From Pontibacter pamirensis (GTDB lineage Bacteria > Bacteroidota > Bacteroidia > Cytophagales > Hymenobacteraceae), in assembly GCF_010015475.1 (NCBI RefSeq), contig NZ_SSNI01000017.1:1-64000 (forward strand): a stretch of 64,000 nt of DNA, written 5' to 3'. A program made the translations under genes and the position numbers. The notes below the pieces were generated by a model that searched no databases, was not told the DNA's origin, and saw only the letters and a program-made list of their open reading frames with translations. Shown here in pieces: positions 1-9,187 of this stretch (the stretch's first letter is position 1; each line of letters begins with the position of its first letter).

Positions 1-626
1 CTTTCTCCTGCAGCCATTCCTCCTTTTGGAGCTCGGCCTTTATCCGGGCCTCGCATTTGGCTATCTCGGTGTCAAACTTCTTTATCACCTCCTTGTGGGA
101 TTTGATGACAAAGGCCTGCGGCTCATGCGCGGAGAGCAGAGCGCTGAGCCTGTTGAGCAGCACCGTCCGCTCTTTCTTGAGGTCGGTGCAGTGCCTGGTC
201 AGTTCCCGCAGGGCCTTGAACACCGGGGCCGGCGGTTGCCAGGCGGGCAGCTGGCGCTCCGCCCCCAGCCGGGCGATGACTCTGGCGTCGATGCGGTCTG
301 TTTTGCTTTTGACGTTGAGGCTCTTGCCGAAGTGCTTGACCTTGTTGGGGAGGACAACTGAAACATTCTGCCGGATCCGGTGCAGGTGATAGGCCAGAGG
401 CTCATAGTAAATACCCGTGGCCTCCATCACAAAGTTTACCGGCAAGGCAGGAGTTGTCTGCTTGCTCAGGCCATTTGAGCAGTTGGTTGAAGCCCCTGAT
501 GCTGTTGTCAAAGGATGCCACCTGGGAGAAGCACAGGCCGGAGTTGGGGAAGAGTTTGCAAACGCAGGCGGTGAAGCTCTTTTTGGCGATGTCGATGCCC
601 ACGCACTGTCTTTTGATCTGTTCCAT
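1..626 (-). pseudogene. IS110-family transposase, frameshifted and cut by the window edge
   Basis: Reading leftward from 626, the protein opens with a GIDIAK motif, the first aspartate of the IS110 DEDD catalytic set. Near 465 the frame shifts by one extra base. The continuation is open to position 1 and carries VMEATGIYYEPLAYHLH (the glutamate) and KTDRIDARVIARL (the DxxD pair). IS110 proteins have an N-terminal DEDD nuclease and a C-terminal serine-containing half; the C-terminal half lies outside the window. In the first frame translation stops near 402, so the gene looks inactive unless the extra base is a sequencing error. IS110 elements lack terminal inverted repeats, so no outer boundary can be drawn. 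Family assignment is firm; activity is doubtful. Confidence 0.85.
1..626 (-). mobile_element. partial IS110-type insertion sequence
   Basis: This is the element carrying the transposase described for the same interval. Its right boundary lies somewhere between 627 and about 870 and cannot be placed, because this family has no terminal repeats. The 627-870 stretch shows no gene and may be the element's upstream non-coding end. Confidence 0.6.
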
Positions 627-875
627 AGCATGAGTGGTTAAAGTGAGCGACCTTCTTTCTCCCTCGTCTTGCCTTTTGTCTTACACTTGCTTATCCACGG
701 TGATAGCATTAAGTACTGCCCAGACTCTCGGAGAAAAGGTAAGGGGGGAATGGAGCTTCCTTTTTTACGGTATAGTATTGCAGACTTACCTGGCCCTCAG
801 TCTCTCATTCCCCTTGGTCAATGCACCTAGTCTAACTACGATGAAAGGACCATTTTAAAACCTTACATAAAAGTA

Positions 876-905
876 AAAGGCCTCCAGCGTAAACTGGAGG
901 CCTTT
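876..905 (-). terminator. hairpin terminator after tRNA-Glu
   Basis: A 12-bp perfect stem (AAAGGCCTCCAG / CTGGAGGCCTTT) with a 6-nt loop, followed on the minus strand by a U-rich tail. It lies 4 nt beyond the 3' end of the tRNA gene. Confidence 0.75.
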
Positions 906-909
906 CGTG

Positions 910-981
910 TAGCCCGTAGGGGAATCGAACCCCTGTTACTAGAATGAAAATCTAGCGTCCTAACCCCTAGACGAACGGGCC
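910..981 (-). tRNA. tRNA-Glu (anticodon UUC)
   Basis: On the minus strand the gene begins GGCCCGTTCGTC and ends ACGGGCTA. The anticodon stem CTAGA/TCTAG encloses the loop TTTTCAT, giving anticodon TTC. The T-loop is the normal GGTTCGATTCC type. The first acceptor pair is G-U and the discriminator base is A. CCA is not encoded. It stands alone, with a hairpin terminator directly downstream. Confidence 0.95.
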
Positions 982-1137
982 TTGTTGCTGTATTGCGATG
1001 CAAATATAGGAGGCTGTTTTTTAATTACAAGGGTTCCAAGGGAAAAATATCTCTTATTAGCTGAAAACGCTGATACACAGGTCGAAAATTTATAAACCGC
1101 ACTGCTCCATCTTCTGTCACCACCTTACGAGGTCTGC

Positions 1138-2031
1138 CTATTTCTCAAAAGAAATCACGCTGTACAACTCAGGCTCTAAAAAAGGCCCTCCGGGGTGACT
1201 GCCCGTATAGTCAAAGTTAATCCAGAGATTGCCTCCTGTTTCGTGGAAGTGTATCTTGCCGCCGGCAATTTCATCCGGGAACAGTGTGCGGATGGCAAAG
1301 CTTATCTTCTCTAAATCATCAACAGTGCCAATCTTCACCTCTGTATACATGTGGCTTGGTGATATCACCACGCGGGCTTCGCCACCAATCGCCATGACAG
1401 AAGATGCCATCAGAATGGCGTAGTCATCGCAGTCGCCAGCCAGCAGGCCCATACTTTCTATTGGCGGAGAGTAATAATCCATGCCAAGCGGATCGTTCAC
1501 GTACTTCCAGTTCAGGCGGATATATTTGAACAGAGAGAAGTAGCGGGTCAATTTGCCAAACTTCTGGTAGTACTCATCATGAAAATACCGGGTAGAGTTT
1601 TCTACGGCAAAAGCGCGGACTCTCGGGTCATTCGGTTGCATAGCGCTCTTTACCCGCTGATTCTGGAAATAGGTGCCGCGCACCGGTTTAAAGTAGGAAA
1701 CCTTGTGGGGGTTGCTCGTCATGTTCACCAGCAGGGCGTTGTAGTCGTCGTACAGTCCTTCAAAAGTTTGGTTTTTGAAGGTGCTGTTAAAGCCAAACAG
1801 TCCTAAAATACTCACAAACAGGAGCAAAGTCAGTTTGGGGCTGTACCGGGTGACAACGACTGAGATAAAAGCAGAAAACAGGAGGCACAGCAGAAAGTGC
1901 AACTCGTAATCCATGGAGTTGTAAGGCGGAACATAAAAGCTAAACAATACCGCCATCGGGAACACAATGATGATCTGGATGAACCGCATGGTGAGGTTCA
2001 TTAAGCGTAAAGAATGTAGAAACTGCAACAT
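1138..2031 (-). CDS. membrane-anchored transglutaminase-like cysteine protein
   Basis: 297 residues. Three hydrophobic segments (about 17-35, 43-61 and 66-82) anchor a soluble domain. The domain carries the transglutaminase-like motif GDCDDYAILMAS with Cys201, followed by His227 (SPSHMYTEV) and Asp274 (WINFDYTG), a plausible Cys-His-Asp triad. Such domains act as proteases or peptide-modifying enzymes; the substrate cannot be told from sequence. The GDCDDYA form resembles bacterial transglutaminase-like proteins that work on the periplasmic side. The gene stands alone between the tRNA and a long spacer. The fold call is fairly secure; the function is open. Confidence 0.75.
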   Translation of the reverse strand: MLQFLHSLRLMNLTMRFIQIIIVFPMAVLFSFYVPPYNSMDYELHFLLCLLFSAFISVVVTRYSPKLTLLLFVSILGLFGFNSTFKNQTFEGLYDDYNALLVNMTSNPHKVSYFKPVRGTYFQNQRVKSAMQPNDPRVRAFAVENSTRYFHDEYYQKFGKLTRYFSLFKYIRLNWKYVNDPLGMDYYSPPIESMGLLAGDCDDYAILMASSVMAIGGEARVVISPSHMYTEVKIGTVDDLEKISFAIRTLFPDEIAGGKIHFHETGGNLWINFDYTGSHPGGPFLEPELYSVISFEK

Positions 2032-2848
2032 ATGTTTCTAATATAAGGGTTTAGGCGGTATAGACAACTAAATCCTGCACAAGCAGTGGAAAAGCATCCT
2101 CATTAGCTATAAGTTATAACGCAAAAAACATTCCTTGTTTCACGCAGCCGCCGCTTTTTTTTGATTTTTATATTAACAGGTGGTGTCTATATAAATCAAA
2201 GGTTTTGAGACAGAAAAAATTCCCTGATTAAAGGCAAAGTTTTATAGCTGATTTAACCGCATTTTTAGATGAAGCAATCCTGGTGCCGTAATTGGAAATA
2301 CAACTTAAATCCGGTTCGCTAAATCATCCCTATTCAGTTCATTTTAAAGCAACTACTTCATTTCCTTTTGCTGCAGAATCATCATAAGTAAAAAGCACCG
2401 CAGTCAATTTTCTCCTATGATGAAAGGAGCCACTTCTCAGAAAACAGGAATAGGCTGCATAGGTTTAAGAAAATTTTTTCTTTTCTAAAAGCATGTTCAC
2501 TTCGCTCTCATTCAGAGCTTGATTTAAGATAGCGAAACAAGAAGAAATTTGCAAGCTTATTACCCTTGTTATCCGATGTGTAAAGTTCTTCTTTTGTGCC
2601 TTCGTTTGCCCCTTGTTGGTCTTCAGAACCGGGAGGAAGTGCTAACGCCTTGTGTTATAGGAAACAATGCAGGCGCTGTGCCCGGGCGGACAATGAAATG
2701 GCTTTAAACTGCTGCGCCACCTGCTATACTTAGCAGGTGGCGCAGCAGTTTAAAGATTATAAATCAGGTAAAATTATGGTGGAATAAAAGTCGTAACCGT
2801 TCAGGAGTACGCGTTTATATGTTGTTTACTGCACACCGGCAATTTCAC
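2032..2848. other. 817-bp spacer without a recognisable gene
   Basis: AT-rich DNA with frequent stops in all frames. The only clear structure is the long hairpin at 2702-2755. It probably also holds the promoter of the leftward gene that starts at 2031. I see no RNA gene or riboswitch. Confidence 0.6.
2702..2755. terminator. 25-bp perfect hairpin, probable terminator of the lipoprotein gene
   Basis: The arms at 2702-2726 and 2731-2755 are perfect inverted repeats of 25 bp around the loop TACT, with an A/T-rich outer base and a GC-rich middle (CTGCGCCACCTGC). It lies about 95 bp past the stop of the leftward lipoprotein gene. Confidence 0.6.
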
Positions 2849-3979
2849 TTACTGATACTGAATGTACAGGGGCTTCGGATTTAAAGAGAGTAATTCCTCA
2901 GGTGTCATCAGGCGCCCCGGTGGTTTTTTGAGGTCATTTTTATAAAATATTTTAAATCCCGTAAACTGCACAGGCTCTTTCTGGATGTAGGCGCGGTATG
3001 TGTCTTTCTTGAGCACAGGACCACCCCAGCCATCCATGTGCATAACTATTTGCACCTCCGGCCTTAAGGTAATGTTCTCTGTGTTGGTCACCATCCCCTG
3101 TGTGAAACGGTGTACCACAAGTATCTTAGGCGGCAGGTTGTGCTCTTTGGCTAAGTCAGCCAGGTACTTTGTTGCGTAGTTGATATCTTCGGCATCATAC
3201 GTGCCAATGCGGCGGCCAGGTACTCCTCCTCTTTTCATGGAAAATTCAGGGTCTATACCCAGGTGTACGTGGGGCAATTTCAGGTATTTCTCCAGGGCAG
3301 GTATTTCCTCCTGTAATGTGCTCTGGCCTACCTGTATGTCCAGAAAGACAATAGCATCGCGCTGCTTGGCTATTTCCAGTACGTCGTCAATCATCTTGTC
3401 TGCCATGCGGAGCCTGTACTTTCCACCGGCGCTGGGATGCCCCTGCGCTGTTACCACAATGGCGTGCAGGGCTGGCTGCACTGGTGTACCTGGATCGGCT
3501 TCGTTCCATTTGGCCACCTCTTCGTCGAGCTTTTGCAGCATCTGTTCCGGGGGCAACTCTCCCAGTATGCCCATGCGCTTTGACAGCAGGTTGCCGTAGT
3601 AAGCAATAATGCGTTTTTGAGGCATTATTGCGCCTGCTAAAGGCCTTGGCCCCGGGTAATCATAGGCAGCGGTGTCTGGTATTGGTGTTTCCTCTACAGG
3701 GGCGGGGGCAGCAGCTATGGTGTCCTGCGGCTGTGCACTGCTATCTGCCGGCACGGCAGGAGCAGTAGTATTCGAATCTGCCTGTGCAGTAGCAATAACA
3801 GCTGAGTTAGTGTCACGGTCCTGGGTGCAGGCGCTTGTCAGCATCAAGCCGCATAGTAGTGCAGCTGCTCTGGAGGTATATTTTTTAAATTGAAAACGGG
3901 TGCTTTCCCCGTTAACAGTTGTTACTGGAAATATGTGTAGAAGGGTATTCTCACAAAACAATCGGCGCAGATTCATCAA
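2849..3979 (-). CDS. conserved lipoprotein, possibly TIM-barrel-like, function unknown
   Basis: 376 residues. A signal sequence ends in a lipobox LTSA-Cys51, followed by a roughly 55-residue linker rich in Ala, Pro, Thr and Asp, so the protein is predicted to be tethered to the envelope. The folded part (about 110-376) alternates predicted strands and helices. Aspartates fall at strand ends in VFLDIQVG, LGIDPEF and MHMDGWGG, as in TIM-barrel hydrolases, but I do not recognise a family with certainty. The N-terminal region before the hydrophobic stretch is unusually long (about 36 residues), yet there is no better ATG. It is a single-gene unit with a terminator hairpin downstream. Confidence 0.6.
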   Translation of the reverse strand: MMNLRRLFCENTLLHIFPVTTVNGESTRFQFKKYTSRAAALLCGLMLTSACTQDRDTNSAVIATAQADSNTTAPAVPADSSAQPQDTIAAAPAPVEETPIPDTAAYDYPGPRPLAGAIMPQKRIIAYYGNLLSKRMGILGELPPEQMLQKLDEEVAKWNEADPGTPVQPALHAIVVTAQGHPSAGGKYRLRMADKMIDDVLEIAKQRDAIVFLDIQVGQSTLQEEIPALEKYLKLPHVHLGIDPEFSMKRGGVPGRRIGTYDAEDINYATKYLADLAKEHNLPPKILVVHRFTQGMVTNTENITLRPEVQIVMHMDGWGGPVLKKDTYRAYIQKEPVQFTGFKIFYKNDLKKPPGRLMTPEELLSLNPKPLYIQYQ

Positions 3980-4066
3980 AAATTATAATAGGTGTATAAG
4001 GTAGTGTTGAATATAGCTGTTTTACGGTTAGCCTGCTACAAAGTGTACATTTACTTAGTGAAAAAA

Positions 4067-4861
4067 TCAGGAATGAGTGTAGTGCCGTTTCAGCCACTGG
4101 CTTAATCCGGATAGTCCTGGGAACAGCACCCGTTCTGTTATGTTGGCCTGGTCCAGTTTGTCGCGTACTTCCCATTTAAGTTTAGCAGGTATTATCACCC
4201 TGAAATAAAGTTCCGGGTGTTGCGTGAGCCACTGGCTCAGTCCTGCCTTCACATCCGACATCAGCGAGAAAAGGGCATACTGGTGTACTATTCGGGCATC
4301 AAGGGAAGGGGGCTCCAGAAAAACAACAAAATCTTCCTCCTTAAAGCTCTTCAAGGCCTTCAGAGAGGGCGCTATCGGTTCCAGCACTTCAGGCGTGAAA
4401 ACGTTGGAGCCTTCTTCTTCCAATCCCCGCTTCAGGGGCGCAGGAAGATACTCGCTTGTTTTAACGTAGTTGATACATACCACACAGCCATCATGCTCAT
4501 ACTTAGACAAATCTTCTGTTGCGAAATGCAAGGCTACATAAGGGGAGTAGGTCCAGTCTAACAACCGCGTGGGCAGGCCGTGGTGCTGGGCAATAGCCAG
4601 CCAGTTCCAGATAGAGTCATCGGTAGGGTTGGAGTTGTTGTATGCATATTTCCGGAAGTTCCGGAGCAGGTGCGGTTCCAGCTTTTCATACTGGCTGCCA
4701 ATGCGCATAATGCTGGTACTCAGGTCAAAGCTCTTGTTCCAGGTTCCGCGGTAAACGTAAGAGGACCTGAACCGGTTGATGTTCTCGTCCCAGGTATGGT
4801 CAAATAAAATCTGTTGCAACTCTATCCAACTGTCCACCACAATGTCTTTTCCCAGTTCCAT
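4067..4861 (-). CDS. FRG domain-containing protein
   Basis: 264 residues, nearly all one FRG domain. The family's signature pieces are visible: SYVYRGTW near residue 35 and AIAQHHGLPTRLLDWTYSPY followed by ALHFA near 90-112. The FRG domain is named for a conserved Phe/Arg/Gly pattern. Its biochemical role is unsettled; it occurs alone and in mobile or defence-linked contexts. There is no signal peptide, so it should be cytoplasmic. It is transcribed away from the Mn-catalase gene across an AT-rich spacer. The family call is strong and the function unknown. Confidence 0.85.
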   Translation of the reverse strand: MELGKDIVVDSWIELQQILFDHTWDENINRFRSSYVYRGTWNKSFDLSTSIMRIGSQYEKLEPHLLRNFRKYAYNNSNPTDDSIWNWLAIAQHHGLPTRLLDWTYSPYVALHFATEDLSKYEHDGCVVCINYVKTSEYLPAPLKRGLEEEGSNVFTPEVLEPIAPSLKALKSFKEEDFVVFLEPPSLDARIVHQYALFSLMSDVKAGLSQWLTQHPELYFRVIIPAKLKWEVRDKLDQANITERVLFPGLSGLSQWLKRHYTHS

Positions 4862-5185
4862 CTCTGTGCCTTGTCTTTAAAATAATAAAAAAAATATGCT
4901 ATGCGATTACATACTTCTATAAGTGCTATATGTTACACCTGCTTTGCCAGTAATGGGTTTGGGTAAATAAATAATAAGTTGAAGTTAGTGGTTTAAATAT
5001 TTGTAAATAAGTGAGTTATATAAATTAAAGGGGTGCGTCTATAATATTATGTTATTGTACTATTTATATTATCAATTATACGTATCAATTGGAAGCAGCT
5101 CAATATTACGTGCTTTTTATATAGAAAACTGATAGGTAAGGGTCCCGTAATTTCGGATATGTTTCATATATAAATACAAAAAACT
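4862..5185. other. AT-rich divergent promoter region
   Basis: 324 bp between divergent genes (FRG protein and Mn catalase). Very AT-rich with no gene. TATGTTTC at 5158-5165 resembles the Bacteroidota -7 element TAnnTTTG ahead of the catalase gene, but I found no matching -33 TTTG at the right distance. Confidence 0.4.
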
Positions 5186-6058
5186 ATGTTTTACCATGAT
5201 AACAAACTACAGTACACAGTGAAAGTGGACAAACCTAATCCCGCTTTCGCCAATATGTTGCAACAAGCTATTGGGGGTATCGAAGGAGAGATAAGAGTCT
5301 GTATGCAGTACCTGTTCCAGGCCTGGGGCTTCAGAGGTGATGTAAAGTACCGCGATATGCTGATGGAGACAGGTACCGAGGAAATTGCACACATTGAAAT
5401 GCTGGCTACCGCAGTTGCCCTGAACCTGGAGGGAGCACCACAGTCCCTGCAGGAAGAAATGGCTAAAGATAAGGTAATCGGAGCCGTGATGGGGGGTATG
5501 AACCCACGCCACGTATTGTCTGCTGGTATGAGTGCCATGCCTGTAGACTCTAACGGTGTTCCTTTCAACGGATCCTGGGTAGTGGGTAGCGGAAACATTG
5601 CCGCTGACATGTATGCCAACGTAATGGCCGAATCCACAGGAAGGCTGCTGGCTACCCGCCTTTGGGAGGCTACTGATGACAAAGGCATGAAAGATATGCT
5701 GGCTTTCCTGATTGCCCGCGACACCATGCACCAGAACCAGTGGCTGGCAGTGCTCGAAGAGCTCGGCGGACTGGAAGGGGTGCACCCGATTCCGAACAGC
5801 TTCCCGCAGGCAATGGAAAACCAGGAGGCGAACTATACCTTCATGTCGACTAGACTGGATTGCAAACCGGAGACTGACGGACGTTGGACACACGGGAAGT
5901 CTTTGGATGGCAAGGGCATGTTTAAATATGAGCTTGGCAGACCGCAAGGCCAGGAGCCGGAACTGGCAGCGCCTGCTCCGAAAGGACATGCTCAGAAAGA
6001 GCAGATGATGGGATCAGGAGCCAAAGGTTTATTTAATAGAGTGAAGAAAAACCTATAG
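5186..6058 (+). CDS. manganese (non-haem) catalase
   Basis: 290 residues of the ferritin-like dimanganese catalase family, which converts hydrogen peroxide to water and oxygen. The metal ligands can be followed: Glu35 (GGIEGEIR), Glu66 and His69 (TEEIAHIE), Glu149 (MAESTGRL) and His182 (TMHQNQW). Their spacing matches the Lactiplantibacillus enzyme. Length is normal and there is no signal peptide, so it is cytoplasmic. The start follows an A-rich leader (ACAAAAAACT) typical of the phylum. A strong hairpin follows the stop, so it is monocistronic. It presumably serves in peroxide or desiccation stress. Confidence 0.95.
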   Translation: MFYHDNKLQYTVKVDKPNPAFANMLQQAIGGIEGEIRVCMQYLFQAWGFRGDVKYRDMLMETGTEEIAHIEMLATAVALNLEGAPQSLQEEMAKDKVIGAVMGGMNPRHVLSAGMSAMPVDSNGVPFNGSWVVGSGNIAADMYANVMAESTGRLLATRLWEATDDKGMKDMLAFLIARDTMHQNQWLAVLEELGGLEGVHPIPNSFPQAMENQEANYTFMSTRLDCKPETDGRWTHGKSLDGKGMFKYELGRPQGQEPELAAPAPKGHAQKEQMMGSGAKGLFNRVKKNL

Positions 6059-6082
6059 GCATTTGTTATAGCCAATGACTTG

Positions 6083-6122
6083 TACAAAAGCGGAGGGAAC
6101 AGCAGTTCCTTCCGCTTTTGTA
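6083..6122 (+). terminator. terminator of the Mn-catalase gene
   Basis: An 18-bp stem with one G-U pair (arms ending AGGGAAC and GTTCCTT) and the loop AGCA, followed by TTTTG. It starts 25 bp after the stop codon. Confidence 0.8.
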
Positions 6123-6173
6123 TTTTGACGGACCAATAAACTCTTTTAAATCAACATCCGGTATTTTTTGGTC

Positions 6174-6331
6174 TCCTTTTAAGGTAGGGCCGTTTTATTT
6201 TAGCAAATCCTCTACTTAAGGGTTAGGCTGTTTTATTCTCATCCGAAAGGCTTTACTGTCCTTAACTACGGAGCGAGCGAAGACACTCGCTCTATAAAAG
6301 ATGAATGCAAAAGTCCTACCTTAAAAAGGGA
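6174..6331. repeat. inverted-repeat-bounded intergenic element with inner hairpin
   Basis: The ends TCCTTTTAAGGTAGG (6174-6188) and CCTACCTTAAAAAGGGA (6315-6331) are inverted copies of each other with one extra A. Inside, GAGCGAG (6271-6277) pairs with CTCGCTC around 8 nt. The interior has no reading frame. A related inner hairpin occurs at 25651-25680. It looks like a small non-autonomous or REP-like intergenic repeat lodged between two gene ends. Confidence 0.5.
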
Positions 6332-6364
6332 CTTTATTACAGATAGGCAATCCTCTCATAATCA

Positions 6365-7426
6365 TCAGAACAAATCCAGCTGCTTGCCGCTGCGGGTGCA
6401 GAAGTGGCTGTAGTTATACGGCTTTGTACTGCGGTGCTGCATATACTTCTGCTTGCTCATCCGGAACAGGTTTGCAATGGCCTCTGCAAACTTGCCTTCG
6501 CCGCGCATGCGGGTGCCAAAGCGACTGTCGCTTAGCTGCCCGCCGTGGCAATCGGCAATCTGGCGCAGCACCTTTTCTGCCTTGTCGGGGAAAGCCTCCC
6601 GTATCCAATCCTCGAAGATAGGTCCAATGTTCCCGTTCAGGCGCACGATGGTATAGGCTGCGTTGCAGGCGCCTGCCGCTGCAGCCTGCCGGATAATCTG
6701 CGGGATTTCTGAGTCGTTGAGGCCCGGAATGACAGGGGCTACCATTACGTTTACTGGCAAACCGGCGGCACTTAGCTGCCGCACTACCTCCAGGCGCTTT
6801 GCCGCCGTAGCTGTCCGTGGCTCCAGTTTCTGCCGTAGTTTCTCGTCCAGGGTCGTGATGCTAATGTTTACGTGTACCAGGTCCAGCTTATTCAGTTCCT
6901 GCAGCAGGTCCAGGTCCCGGAGGATGAGCGCGTTTTTTGTAATGATACTAACCGGGTGGCGGTACTGCAGCAGCACCTCTAAGATCTGGCGCGTCAGTTG
7001 CTTCTTTGCCTCTATTGGTTGGTAGCAGTCGGTGTTTCCTGCCAGCATGATGGGCATCACCTGCCAGTTTTTGTTTTCCAGCTGCTTTGCCAGTATCTCA
7101 GGTGCATTCTCCTTTACAATTATCTTCCGTTCAAAGTCGAGGCCTGCGCCATAGCCCCAGTATTGGTGCGTGTTGCGGGCGTAGCAGTAGATGCAGCCAT
7201 GTTCGCAGCCCTGGTAAGGGTTCAGGGAATAGCTCAGCCCCAGATCCGGGCTGTCTACCTTGTTTACGATTTTCTTTGGGTATTCTTTGAAGAATTCGGT
7301 GCTGGAGTTAGACAGCATCGGCTCATCCAGCCCCTCCACATGTTCCGATACATACTCCTGTTTCAGGTAAGGATTGGCGGGGTTTAACTGCGCGCCACGG
7401 CCTTTTATATATTCCTCTGCTTTCAT
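6365..7426 (-). CDS. PA0069-family radical SAM protein
   Basis: 353 residues. The [4Fe-4S] motif Cys74-xxx-Cys78-xx-Cys81 lies in NPYQGCEHGCIYCYARNTH, the form typical of the PA0069 family related to spore photoproduct lyase. Family members use S-adenosylmethionine for radical chemistry, but the substrate is not established. The downstream radical SAM barrel shows VSIITKN, VNISITTLD and MVAPVIPGLND. No signal peptide. It runs opposite to the Mn-catalase gene and divergently from the Rieske oxidoreductase; these three neighbours are all redox enzymes. Confidence 0.85.
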   Translation of the reverse strand: MKAEEYIKGRGAQLNPANPYLKQEYVSEHVEGLDEPMLSNSSTEFFKEYPKKIVNKVDSPDLGLSYSLNPYQGCEHGCIYCYARNTHQYWGYGAGLDFERKIIVKENAPEILAKQLENKNWQVMPIMLAGNTDCYQPIEAKKQLTRQILEVLLQYRHPVSIITKNALILRDLDLLQELNKLDLVHVNISITTLDEKLRQKLEPRTATAAKRLEVVRQLSAAGLPVNVMVAPVIPGLNDSEIPQIIRQAAAAGACNAAYTIVRLNGNIGPIFEDWIREAFPDKAEKVLRQIADCHGGQLSDSRFGTRMRGEGKFAEAIANLFRMSKQKYMQHRSTKPYNYSHFCTRSGKQLDLF

Positions 7427-7641
7427 AGTTGTTTTACGATTTGCTAATATAATTAGTTTACTAATATAATTGGTGATGTAGCTTCTGATTTATATTCTTT
7501 CTGATCTTCCTATTTGCTTTCACGAACCCCTGAACACAGCTTTAGAAACATAAGCCCCGCCACACCGTAATCCTATGCAACAGGCTTCAGTGCCTGCGCA
7601 AAGCCTATTCTAACTACAGTTAGTGCCAAAAATAAAAAACT

Positions 7642-9171
7642 ATGAAACAGGAATCCGGAGCCACACTACCCATCTGGGACAAAAACATAACACTACCTAG
7701 CACCAAGCATCTGCCCGAAAACATGACATGCGATGTATGCGTGATAGGAGCGGGTATAACAGGACTCACGACAGCATACCTGCTGGCGAATGAAGGAAAA
7801 CGTGTTATTGTGCTGGAATCTAAGAGTATTGGCGGAGGTGAAACAAGCCGTACAACTGCCCACCTTTCCAATGCCCTTGACGAACAGTATTACAACCTGA
7901 TAAAGACTTTCGGCGAAGAAGGAGCAAAGCTTGCCTGCCAGAGCCATGCAGCTGCTATTGATAAAATAGAGGAGATAGCGAATGATGCCAGCATCGACTG
8001 TGATTTCGCCCGTGTAGATGGGTACCTGGTGGCACACAACAAGGAGCAGGAGAAGTTTGTGCTACAGGAACTGGAAGCCCTGCAGCAGATGGGTTGGGAC
8101 GAGGTGGTATTGCGGAAGGAGAGTCCACTGAGTTCGCTGACAACGCTCCCTAACCTTCATTACCCGAACCAGGGGCGTATCCATCCTATGAAGTACCTGG
8201 CAGGCCTAGCAAATGCTATCATAGAAAAAGGAGGAAAGATATTTACGAATACGCATATTGTTGACTTCAAGAGCGGGCCTGTTACAACCGTGGTGTCAGA
8301 AACGGGCCATGCGGTATCGGCTAACCACCTGGTGGTGGCTACTAACACACCTGTAAATGATAAGGTGACCATGCACACCAAATTGATTCCATACCGCACT
8401 TACGCTATAGCGGCGAGGGTTCCGAAGGATTCGGTGCCCGATGTGTTGTTTTGGGATATGGACGAGCCTTACCACTATGTCCGGTTGCAGCGTAGCGAAG
8501 GGGAGGATGTTGACTATGACGTCTTGATTGTTGGCGGCGAAGATCACAAGACAGGGCAGGACGACCAACTGATGAAACACTTCAGAGCACTGGAAAGCTG
8601 GACACGCATGAAGTTTCCGATGGCTACGGAAGTGGACTACCTCTGGTCGGGGCAGGTATTTGAGCCTGTGGATGGACTTGCCTATATTGGGCGCAATCCC
8701 GGCGACTCAAACGTATACATTGCTACCGGCGACTCCGGCCACGGCACTACGCATGGCACCATTGCGGGCATGCTCATCACGGACCTTATCATGGACCGCA
8801 AAAACCCATGGACTGGGCTATACGACCCAAGCCGAAGTGGCTTAAAAGCTGCCGGCGACTACATGAAGCACAATGTGAATGTGGTGGCGCAGTTTAAAGA
8901 CTATGTAACGCCTGGAGAGGTAGAAGATCCGATGGAGGTAACCCCCGGCACCGGCCGCATCATGCGCGACGGCACTACAAAGGTCGCCGTATACTGCGAC
9001 CAGGATGGCGTTCGGCACAAATTCTCTGCTATATGCACGCACCTGGGGTGTGTCGTAAATTGGAACGAAGTTGAAAGCTCCTGGGACTGCCCATGCCACG
9101 GCTCCCGCTTCGACCCACTGGGGAAAGTGATTACAGGACCGGCTACCAAAGATTTAAAAGAGAAAAAGTAA
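7642..9171 (+). CDS. FAD-dependent oxidoreductase with C-terminal Rieske domain
   Basis: 509 residues. The N-terminal DAO-type flavoprotein domain has the dinucleotide-binding motif VIGAGITGL (Gly36-x-Gly38-xx-Gly41) and a second FAD-contact region near 360-380 (YIATGDSGHGTTHG). The C-terminal domain (about 410-509) is a Rieske [2Fe-2S] domain: Cys465-x-His467 and Cys483-xx-His486, plus Cys470 and Cys485 that usually form the Rieske disulfide. Electrons probably pass between the flavin and the iron-sulfur centre; the substrate is unknown. No signal peptide. A long hairpin follows the stop. Confidence 0.9.
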   Translation: MKQESGATLPIWDKNITLPSTKHLPENMTCDVCVIGAGITGLTTAYLLANEGKRVIVLESKSIGGGETSRTTAHLSNALDEQYYNLIKTFGEEGAKLACQSHAAAIDKIEEIANDASIDCDFARVDGYLVAHNKEQEKFVLQELEALQQMGWDEVVLRKESPLSSLTTLPNLHYPNQGRIHPMKYLAGLANAIIEKGGKIFTNTHIVDFKSGPVTTVVSETGHAVSANHLVVATNTPVNDKVTMHTKLIPYRTYAIAARVPKDSVPDVLFWDMDEPYHYVRLQRSEGEDVDYDVLIVGGEDHKTGQDDQLMKHFRALESWTRMKFPMATEVDYLWSGQVFEPVDGLAYIGRNPGDSNVYIATGDSGHGTTHGTIAGMLITDLIMDRKNPWTGLYDPSRSGLKAAGDYMKHNVNVVAQFKDYVTPGEVEDPMEVTPGTGRIMRDGTTKVAVYCDQDGVRHKFSAICTHLGCVVNWNEVESSWDCPCHGSRFDPLGKVITGPATKDLKEKK

Positions 9172-9187
9172 AAGCTCCTTTAAATAT

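Noticed and set aside
26-361. Open frames on the plus strand at the left edge
   Set aside because: They mirror the IS110 transposase, whose catalytic motifs read on the minus strand.
5207-5989. Long open frame opposite the Mn-catalase gene
   Set aside because: The plus-strand frame has all metal ligands; the other is a shadow.
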